Shown here in pieces: positions 59,008 to 64,000 of a stretch of 64,000 nucleotides of DNA (position 1 is the first letter of the stretch; each line of letters begins with the position of its first letter). The DNA comes from Hymenobacter psychrophilus (lineage in GTDB: Bacteria > Bacteroidota > Bacteroidia > Cytophagales > Hymenobacteraceae): contig NZ_FNOV01000005.1 of assembly GCF_900107135.1 (NCBI RefSeq), forward strand, positions 202,856 to 266,855, written 5' to 3'. A model generated the notes under the pieces. That model was not told the origin of the DNA, did not search any database, and saw only the letters and a list, made by a program, of their open reading frames with translations. Made by a program: the position numbers and the translations under genes.

Positions 59008-59442
59008 CTACAGGTCGTTAAGCATCTTTACTACTTCAGATTTGGCTTTGCCAAGCTTGTTCTGCAGACGGCCGATCAGCTCATCACCTTTGCCTTCGGC
59101 GTAGGTCAGATCCTCGTCGGTGAGCTGCGCGTACTGCTGCTTCAGCTTGCCTTTCAGGTCATCCCAGTTGCCTTTCAGTTTCAGGCTACCACCGGCGCCG
59201 GTCAGGCCCATGTCTTCAAGCTTTTCGATATAGCCTTTGAACTTGGAGTCGAGGTCTTCGCCGTACTTGGAGAGTTGGTCGCCGAGCTGGCCGCTGTACT
59301 TGGTAGCAGCACTGCCAAGCTTGTCGCGGGTAGCTTTGCCTTTATCAGGAGCCATCAGGAGGCCCGCAATGATACCGGCACCAGCACCGGCAATGGCAGC
59401 GAGGAGAATTTTACCCGAGTTATCTTCTTCGTAATGCGACAT
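59008..59442 (-). CDS. YtxH-CsbD fusion protein
   Basis: A 144-residue protein joining two stress domains. Residues 1-55 are YtxH: a TM helix (KILLAAIAGAGAGIIAGLLM) then APDKGKATRDKLGSAATKYS. After a helical linker, residues about 83-140 read LKLKGNWDDLKGKLKQQYAQ, LTDEDLTYAEGKGDELIGRL and QNKLGKAKSEVVKML. This is a complete CsbD-like domain (normally a free protein of about 60 residues induced by sigma-B or general stress). Fusion tethers CsbD to the membrane. The function of either domain is not established. Confidence 0.88.
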   Translation of the reverse strand: MSHYEEDNSGKILLAAIAGAGAGIIAGLLMAPDKGKATRDKLGSAATKYSGQLGDQLSKYGEDLDSKFKGYIEKLEDMGLTGAGGSLKLKGNWDDLKGKLKQQYAQLTDEDLTYAEGKGDELIGRLQNKLGKAKSEVVKMLNDL

Positions 59443-59641
59443 GTTGTGGAGAGAAAGGTTGGAAATAGAGATTCAGAAGGAACGGAAACGAGGCGCATAA
59501 CTGCTACCTCTGGCCTCCGGTTATGGCTCCCTATACGAAGCCAGGCGGGCGGGGTTATACACAGGCCGAAAAATCGATTGAAAGATACCAAAGCGGCTAT
59601 ACTATCGTAGTAGCTGTGTTACTGTCTCCGGGCTCCCCCCT

Positions 59642-59649
59642 TATCTTCG
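59642..59649 (+). promoter_or_regulatory. Putative -7 box of the Kazal lipoprotein gene
   Basis: TATCTTCG, the same variant as upstream of 9169, ending only four bases before the ATG at 59654. If used, the mRNA would be nearly leaderless. Confidence 0.25.
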
Positions 59650-59653
59650 CGCC

Positions 59654-59902
59654 ATGTTTACCCGACTGTTCTGCTGCCTGCTGTTGCTACCGGCCCTTGT
59701 GGCCTGCCAGCCAACTGCGTCTTCTACCACGCCCACCCAGCCCTGCATCGACCCGGCCAAAACCCGGCCCGACGCGGCCTGCACCATGCAGTACGACCCG
59801 GTGTGTGGCTGCGACGGCAAAACCTACGGCAACGCCTGCCAGGCCACCAACGCCGGCGTAACCAGCTCCACCCCTGGCGAGTGCCCCGGCCGGACCAACT
59901 AA
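59654..59902 (+). CDS. Kazal-type serine protease inhibitor domain lipoprotein
   Basis: An 82-residue lipoprotein: signal peptide ending in the lipobox LVAC (Cys18), a short Thr/Ser/Pro linker, then a Kazal-like domain. The domain has six Cys (31, 43, 51, 53, 62, 77) and the core [20 protein letters not shown] with [11 protein letters not shown]. It should sit on the cell surface or in the periplasm and block serine proteases, its own or those of competitors or hosts. The inhibitory loop specificity cannot be read with confidence. The cupin gene follows after 20 bases. Confidence 0.9.
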   Translation: MFTRLFCCLLLLPALVACQPTASSTTPTQPCIDPAKTRPDAACTMQYDPVCGCDGKTYGNACQATNAGVTSSTPGECPGRTN

Positions 59903-59922
59903 TCCTTCACCAGCTCTTACCA

Positions 59923-60294
59923 ATGTCTGAAAAACGCTATTTCCGCCAACAGAACCCCTTCATAGTGCCCACTACCGATGGTAAGCTCATCGAAGAGCAC
60001 ATCGGCCAAGCCAGTACTGGCACCAGCCAATACAGTGTGGCCCATATGGTGGCCCCGCCCCAGTGGAGCGAGCCCCACCAGCGCCCCGAGTTCGACGAGG
60101 TAACGATTGTCGTGCGCGGCCGCAAACGGTTTGAGATTGACGGTGATGTAGTAGAGCTAGGCGCCGGCGAGTCGCTACTGATTAAGGCCGGGGCGCGGGT
60201 GCGCTACTCCAACCCCTTCGACGCCGAGTGCGAGTACTGGTCCATCTGCGTACCGGCCTTCAGCCCGGCTACCGTTAATCGGGAGGAGGAATAA
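59923..60294 (+). CDS. Cupin domain-containing protein
   Basis: A 123-residue single-domain cupin: MVAPPQWSEPHQRPEFDEVT, VVRGRKRFEIDGDVVELGAG and ESLLIKAGARVRYSNPFDAE cover the two conserved cupin motifs. Motif 1 keeps one His (PHQRPEFDE, where G-x5-H-x-H is usual) and motif 2 lacks the His, so metal binding may be altered. No signal peptide. It lies 20 bases downstream of the Kazal lipoprotein gene, perhaps as an operon. Ligand unknown. Confidence 0.82.
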   Translation: MSEKRYFRQQNPFIVPTTDGKLIEEHIGQASTGTSQYSVAHMVAPPQWSEPHQRPEFDEVTIVVRGRKRFEIDGDVVELGAGESLLIKAGARVRYSNPFDAECEYWSICVPAFSPATVNREEE

Positions 60295-60307
60295 GAGTCG
60301 GCAGCCC

Positions 60308-61132
60308 TTACTTGAGGCCCACCCAGCGGCGCAGCTCGGGCGTGCGGTGGGTGCTGGCCGTAAAAGCCACCCCGACGCTTTTCAGATGCACTACCAGCGT
60401 ATCATTGAAATAGGGTTCGAGTCGCTCGATGGCGCTGAGCTGCACCATTTCGGTGCGGTTGAGCCGGAAGAACTGCGCCGGGTCCAACTGGGCCTCGAGC
60501 TGGCTCAGGCTTTCGTTGAGCACGAAGCTGCGGCCCCGGGCATCGAAGGCGTGCGCAACGCCGTTGCGCAGTTGAAAGTAGTGCAGCTCGGCCACATCGA
60601 GTAAGTACAGGCCCTGCCGGGTTTTGCTCACCAGCCGCTGCTTGTAAGCCGGGGCGGTTGCCGGGCCCACGCCGCCCGCGCCCAGCGTAGTGGCCAGCGT
60701 AGCGGCCAGCGTAGCGGCCAGCGTAGCGGCCAGCGTAGCGGCCAGCTGCTGCAGCGCGGCCCCCTGGAAAGATTGCCGCAGCCGCTCGAACTTCTGCATG
60801 GCCGCCGCAAACTGCGCGTACTGCACCGGTTTGAGCACATAGGCAATGCCGTTCTGCTCGAAGGCCTGCACCAGAAACGAGTCGTAGGCCGTGATGAAGA
60901 TGACGGGGCTGCTGACGGCTACTTGCCCAAACAGCTGGAACACGTTGCCGTCGAGCAGCTCAATATCCGACAGAATCAAATCGGGCGCCGGATGCTGGCG
61001 CAGGAAGTCGGCGGCCTCGCTTACCTGCTGGCACTCGCCCACAATGGTGGCCGTGGGGTGGTAGCGCAGGGCAAAGTGGCGAAGCTGGTCGAGGGCGGGT
61101 TCCTCGTCTTCGATGAGTAGCAGACGGAGCAT
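60308..61132 (-). CDS. LytTR-type response regulator with repeat linker
   Basis: A 274-residue regulator. The receiver has the acidic patch Glu8-Asp9-Glu10, phospho-acceptor Asp56 in LILSDIELLDG, and Lys101 in AYVLKPVQ. The C-terminal LytTR DNA-binding domain has SKTRQGLYLLDVAELHYFQL, FVLNESLSQLEAQLDP, FFRLNRTEMVQLSAIERLEP and a family-like end. The linker (about residues 130-150) is a tandem LAAT repeat encoded by five copies of a 12-bp unit (60683-60742). The gene is 34 bases downstream of its kinase, as usual for LytS-LytR pairs. Confidence 0.92.
   Translation of the reverse strand: MLRLLLIEDEEPALDQLRHFALRYHPTATIVGECQQVSEAADFLRQHPAPDLILSDIELLDGNVFQLFGQVAVSSPVIFITAYDSFLVQAFEQNGIAYVLKPVQYAQFAAAMQKFERLRQSFQGAALQQLAATLAATLAATLAATLATTLGAGGVGPATAPAYKQRLVSKTRQGLYLLDVAELHYFQLRNGVAHAFDARGRSFVLNESLSQLEAQLDPAQFFRLNRTEMVQLSAIERLEPYFNDTLVVHLKSVGVAFTASTHRTPELRRWVGLK
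60683..60742. repeat. In-frame 12-bp tandem repeat (CAGCGTAGCGGC)x5
   Basis: Five consecutive copies, the first with one change, lie in the LytTR regulator linker and encode the Leu-Ala-Ala-Thr repeat. The unit is a multiple of three, so copy-number change would alter only linker length. Confidence 0.9.
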
Positions 61133-61166
61133 AGGCAGTGGCAGATTTTCAGATTGGAAACGGGCT

Positions 61167-62222
61167 TTACGCCGACACTGGGGCCAGCCGGCTCAGCGGC
61201 AGCGCCACGCTAAACCACTCCGCCGACTCCTCCACCCGCACCGGCACATCGTGCAGCAAGGCCAACCGGGCGCGCAGGCCGGCTAGGCCACTGCCTTCGC
61301 CCAGCACAGGCAGCGGCCGGGGTTGGCGGGCGTTGCGCACTTCCAGGCTGGTGGCCGTTATAACAAGCTGCACCCGCAACGGCCGGGCGCGGCTGCCCAC
61401 GTTGTGCTTGAGGGCATTGGTGAGCAGTTCCTGCCCCACCCCGGGCGGAATCAGCAGGTTTTCCAGCTCGGCGGCGGGCACCCGTATATCCTCCTCGAAT
61501 ACATACGCCGCTCCAAACCGACGCTGCAGCAGAAACTGGTAGTCGCGCAGGAAGGCCAGCTCCTCCGTCAGCGGTACGGCATCGAGCTGGCGGGTGCGCA
61601 CCAGGTAGCGGTATAGGCTGGCCAGGTGCGTTACGTAATCGTGGGCGGTGGTATTGGCCGGCTCGATGAGGGCGGCCAGAATGTTGAGGTTGTTGAACAG
61701 AAAGTGCGGGTCGACGTGCTGCTGCAAGGCCCGCAGCCGGGCCTGGGTGGCTTCCTTTTCCAGCTGCTCCAGTTCCAGCCGCAGCCGGGCCGCGTGCCGT
61801 TGATACAGAAACGGCAGGTAAACGCCGCCCATCAGCAGATAGAAGAACAAATCCAGAAATAGCCCCCGGCCCAGCCGGTACCAGTCCCACTTGAAGGGCC
61901 GGCCCGTCGGCAGCCAGCTAAAGCCGAAGCTGATTGCCAGGTTCAGCACCTGAATCAGCAGCGCATACAGCAGCCCGCCGCCCAGCAGCAGCCGCAGGTA
62001 GTAGCCCCTGCCCTCTACTACCGCCTGCCGGTGCAGCCGGGCCCGTTGGTCGAGCTTATCGAGCAGATAAACGATGAGCAACGTTTGCAGAAACAGCCAG
62101 AAGGGCGCATCCGGGTACAAGTGAAAGTCGGCGGCCTCGGTGGCCATCGTCAGGCGCGTGAACAGTGCCAGCAGCGTGGCCAGCCCCAAAAGGGCAACGT
62201 AAAACCAGATGGACTTGCGCAT
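61167..62222 (-). CDS. LytS/YehU-type sensor histidine kinase
   Basis: A 351-residue kinase with four TM helices (about residues 5-24, 39-55, 78-99, 118-140), no large periplasmic domain, and a His_kinase domain. The domain has LQQHVDPHFLFNNLNILAAL with phospho-acceptor His173, then YLVRTRQLDAVPLTEELAFL, and HATPase motifs PPGVGQELLTNALKHN and GSGLAGLRARLALL. The sequence QQHVDPHF differs from the usual QINPHF by an inserted charge pattern but keeps the core PHFLFN. It lies between an upstream secreted-protein gene (29 bases) and the LytTR regulator, forming a three-gene operon. Confidence 0.93.
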   Translation of the reverse strand: MRKSIWFYVALLGLATLLALFTRLTMATEAADFHLYPDAPFWLFLQTLLIVYLLDKLDQRARLHRQAVVEGRGYYLRLLLGGGLLYALLIQVLNLAISFGFSWLPTGRPFKWDWYRLGRGLFLDLFFYLLMGGVYLPFLYQRHAARLRLELEQLEKEATQARLRALQQHVDPHFLFNNLNILAALIEPANTTAHDYVTHLASLYRYLVRTRQLDAVPLTEELAFLRDYQFLLQRRFGAAYVFEEDIRVPAAELENLLIPPGVGQELLTNALKHNVGSRARPLRVQLVITATSLEVRNARQPRPLPVLGEGSGLAGLRARLALLHDVPVRVEESAEWFSVALPLSRLAPVSA

Positions 62223-62251
62223 AACCGGCCGATAAGATACGCCCCGTGCCG

Positions 62252-63031
62252 TTATTTGGCCGTCGGGGCCGGCTTCACCTCCTGGCCCTGCTCGTCGAGG
62301 AAGCGCAGCACCGGCTGGTTGTTTTTATCGACGCCGATGCTTAGGCGGGTACGGCCCTGGCTGTCCTTGAAGTCGAGCAGCGACTGGTCGTTGTTGGCTA
62401 CCAGCATCAGGCGGGTTTCGCCGCGTTGGTCGGCCATTACCAGCGCTGAGGAGCGGCCCACCGTAGTGCCCACGAACATGCGGCGCTGCAGCCCCAGCTT
62501 GCCTTCGCGCTGCGCCTGCTTCTTTTCGTCGGGCGTGGCGTTTTTGTACTTGGCTTCCGTCACGGCCATCGACTCCTCGGGGGCATCATTAAAGGTGAGG
62601 CCCGCCTGGTAGTTGCTGCCCTGCTGCTGGTAGTTGAGGGCAATTACCTGATCCTGCCCAAACCGGTCGAACGACAGGTGCCCGCCGGCCGACACCTTTC
62701 CGTCCTTGTCCTTCTTGCCACCGAAGATGAGGCCGCCGCACTCTTCACCCTTCTCATTATAGAACAGCATGCCGGGGTTGGTGCGGGCATAGTCGATGTG
62801 CTGGCCATCGATGGTCACGCCCTGCGGAAACCGCTCCTTGTTGCTCATCACCATCTTCACGGTGCCGTCGCGCTCCACCAGATTGATGCGCTCCACATTA
62901 ATTTCGCCAAAGCGCACGGGCTTATCGGGCTTACCAAACGCGCACAGCAGCGCCACTGCGGGCAGCAGGGTAGCGCTCAGGGCGTAGGTCTTCAGGAATT
63001 TCACGTCGCGGGCCAGCTTTTGCGTATCCAT
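62252..63031 (-). CDS. Membrane-anchored hypothetical protein, first gene of the LytS-LytTR operon
   Basis: A 259-residue protein with an N-terminal signal anchor (TYALSATLLPAVALLCAFGK, about residues 15-34) and a large extracytoplasmic part rich in beta strands: VRFGEINVERINLVERDGTV, KMVMSNKERFPQGVTIDGQ, MLFYNEKGEECGGLIFGGKK and TRLMLVANNDQSLLDFKDSQ. The strand and turn repeats look like a beta-propeller or beta-sandwich. I know of no function. Similar proteins are found in other Bacteroidota. Position 29 bases before the LytS-type kinase suggests a sensory or accessory role (inference). Confidence 0.7.
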   Translation of the reverse strand: MDTQKLARDVKFLKTYALSATLLPAVALLCAFGKPDKPVRFGEINVERINLVERDGTVKMVMSNKERFPQGVTIDGQHIDYARTNPGMLFYNEKGEECGGLIFGGKKDKDGKVSAGGHLSFDRFGQDQVIALNYQQQGSNYQAGLTFNDAPEESMAVTEAKYKNATPDEKKQAQREGKLGLQRRMFVGTTVGRSSALVMADQRGETRLMLVANNDQSLLDFKDSQGRTRLSIGVDKNNQPVLRFLDEQGQEVKPAPTAK

Positions 63032-63174
63032 AGGAGGAGGGCTTTGGGTTGATAATGAGCCAAAGGTGTGGGCCAGCGGAGCCGGAAGCAGGCGTTTTCG
63101 CGTGAGTGCCGGAAAAATCGGGCGAGTGCCGGGAAGCCGGGCGCGAGCGGCCGAAAGCCTGCCCCCGAATTCGT

Positions 63175-63182
63175 TACCTTTC
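63175..63182 (+). promoter_or_regulatory. Putative -7 box of the dienelactone hydrolase gene
   Basis: TACCTTTC matches the -7 consensus at seven of eight positions, 25 bases before the ATG at 63208. Confidence 0.3.
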
Positions 63183-63207
63183 CCATTCCCCCATTTACCC
63201 CCACCCC

Positions 63208-64000
63208 ATGGACCAACGCATTATCACGCTCTTCGATGAGTACACCCACGCCCCGCTCAGCCGCCGCGACTTTCTGGACCGACTTCAAAAGCTAGCGGGT
63301 AGTACCGCGCTGGCGGCAGCCGCGCTGGCCATACTGGAACCGGGCTACGCCAATGCTGCTACTGCGCCTGCCGCAGCAGCCGGCCTGCGCGAAGAAACCG
63401 TGACCTGGCCAAGTGCGGCAGGCGTAACCATGAAGGGCTATCTGGTGCATCCCAAAGGCCGGAAAAAGCGAGGTGCCGTGGTCGTTATCCACGAAAACCG
63501 GGGCCTCACGCCGCACATCAAGGATATAACCCGGCGCGTAGCCAAGGCGGGTTATCTGGCCCTGGGTGTCGATGGACTCTCGGAGTTCGGGGGCACCCCG
63601 GCCAACGAGGATGAGGGCCGCACCCTCATCGGTAAGCTTGACCAAGACCGGACGCTAACCAATTACTTGGCCGCCCTCACCTACCTGCGCCAGCACCCCA
63701 ACGGCAACGGCCGCACCGGCTGCGTGGGTTTCTGCTGGGGCGGCGCCCTGGCTAACCGCCTCGCCAGCCACGATGCGCAGCTCAATGCCGCCGTAGCCTA
63801 CTACGGTATGCAGCCACCCGCCGAAGAAGCCGCTGCTATAAAAGCGCACCTACTGCTACACTACGCCGGCCTCGATGAGCGGGTGAATGCCGGTAAAGAC
63901 GCCTGGCAGGCAGCGTTGCAGGCTGCGGGCACCAAGTACGAGCAGTTTGTATATGAGGGCGTGAACCACGCTTTCAACAATGATACCTCGCCCGCTCGCT
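63208..64000 (+). CDS. Dienelactone hydrolase family protein, truncated by the window end
   Basis: At least 264 residues; the 3' end is outside the window. The N-terminus has a twin-arginine-like signal, LSRRDFLDRLQKLAGSTALA, preceded by about 18 residues, so the protein is probably exported folded. The alpha/beta-hydrolase core shows GAVVVIHENRGLTPHIKDIT, LGVDGLSEFGGTP, the nucleophile elbow GCVGFCWGGALANRL with Cys instead of Ser (as in true dienelactone hydrolases), LLLHYAGLDERVNAG with the catalytic Asp, and GVNHAFNND with the His. Bacteroidota homologues of this type are usually annotated carboxymethylenebutenolidase; the natural substrate is unknown. Confidence 0.9.
   Translation, partial: MDQRIITLFDEYTHAPLSRRDFLDRLQKLAGSTALAAAALAILEPGYANAATAPAAAAGLREETVTWPSAAGVTMKGYLVHPKGRKKRGAVVVIHENRGLTPHIKDITRRVAKAGYLALGVDGLSEFGGTPANEDEGRTLIGKLDQDRTLTNYLAALTYLRQHPNGNGRTGCVGFCWGGALANRLASHDAQLNAAVAYYGMQPPAEEAAAIKAHLLLHYAGLDERVNAGKDAWQAALQAAGTKYEQFVYEGVNHAFNNDTSPAR

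Overview
The window looks like the chromosome of a GC-rich member of the Bacteroidota, most likely Hymenobacter or a close relative in the Cytophagales. The evidence is a secreted protein with a type IX (Por) C-terminal sorting domain, the absence of clear Shine-Dalgarno sites, -7 promoter boxes of the Bacteroidota type (TAnnTTTG and close variants), YtxH/CsbD stress proteins, a ClpC of the Bacteroidota kind, many small lipoproteins, and interspersed GTCATxCTGAGyGxAGC palindromes. The genus is an inference from these traits. I see no rRNA, CRISPR array, prophage or conjugation module.

Layout. 1-16.6 kb: YitT C-terminus, MOSC protein, DUF547 and DUF2461 proteins, deoxynucleoside kinase, STAS-like protein, acetyltransferase, CDGSH protein, acyl-CoA-binding protein, amidohydrolase, an unknown protein with kinase-like motifs, a zinc-dependent phospholipase C-like protein, a cyclophilin lipoprotein, an M13 peptidase and xseA-xseB. 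16.6-20.3 kb: the most unusual region. Two copies of a two-gene unit (small Cys-containing protein plus 7-TM membrane protein) run directly into a NarL-type histidine kinase and a response regulator that has lost its DNA-binding domain. 20.3-26.7 kb: an alkyltransferase-like protein and a complete RND efflux operon (adaptor, pump, TolC). 26.7-34.9 kb: a second STAS-like protein, a second phospholipase C-like protein, a decayed gene, a PAS-PAS protein without a kinase, two tRNA-Ser genes, BrkB, thioesterase, MltG and the T9SS cargo protein. 35.0-36.6 kb: one intact IS4-family (Tn5-like) insertion sequence. 36.7-49.9 kb: Sua5/YciO protein, LpxL-like acyltransferase, WbqC, ClpC, acyl-CoA carboxylase beta subunit, M42 aminopeptidase, a cobalamin-type metal-binding protein and aroB-aroA. 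50-58.3 kb: proline dehydrogenase, a stress-type glycine-rich protein, the tail-specific protease, an unknown conserved protein and lysS. 58.5-64 kb: YtxH and YtxH-CsbD proteins, a Kazal-domain lipoprotein, a cupin, a three-gene LytTR-type two-component operon and the start of a dienelactone hydrolase with a twin-arginine-like signal.

Most genes are housekeeping or solitary and often end in strong hairpin terminators, so operons are short. The coherent units are xseAB, the duplicated cassette with its two-component system, the RND operon, aroBA, and the secreted protein-LytS-LytTR operon. Intergenic DNA is rich in palindromic elements and 7-bp tandem repeats. One such repeat sits exactly where the response regulator is truncated.
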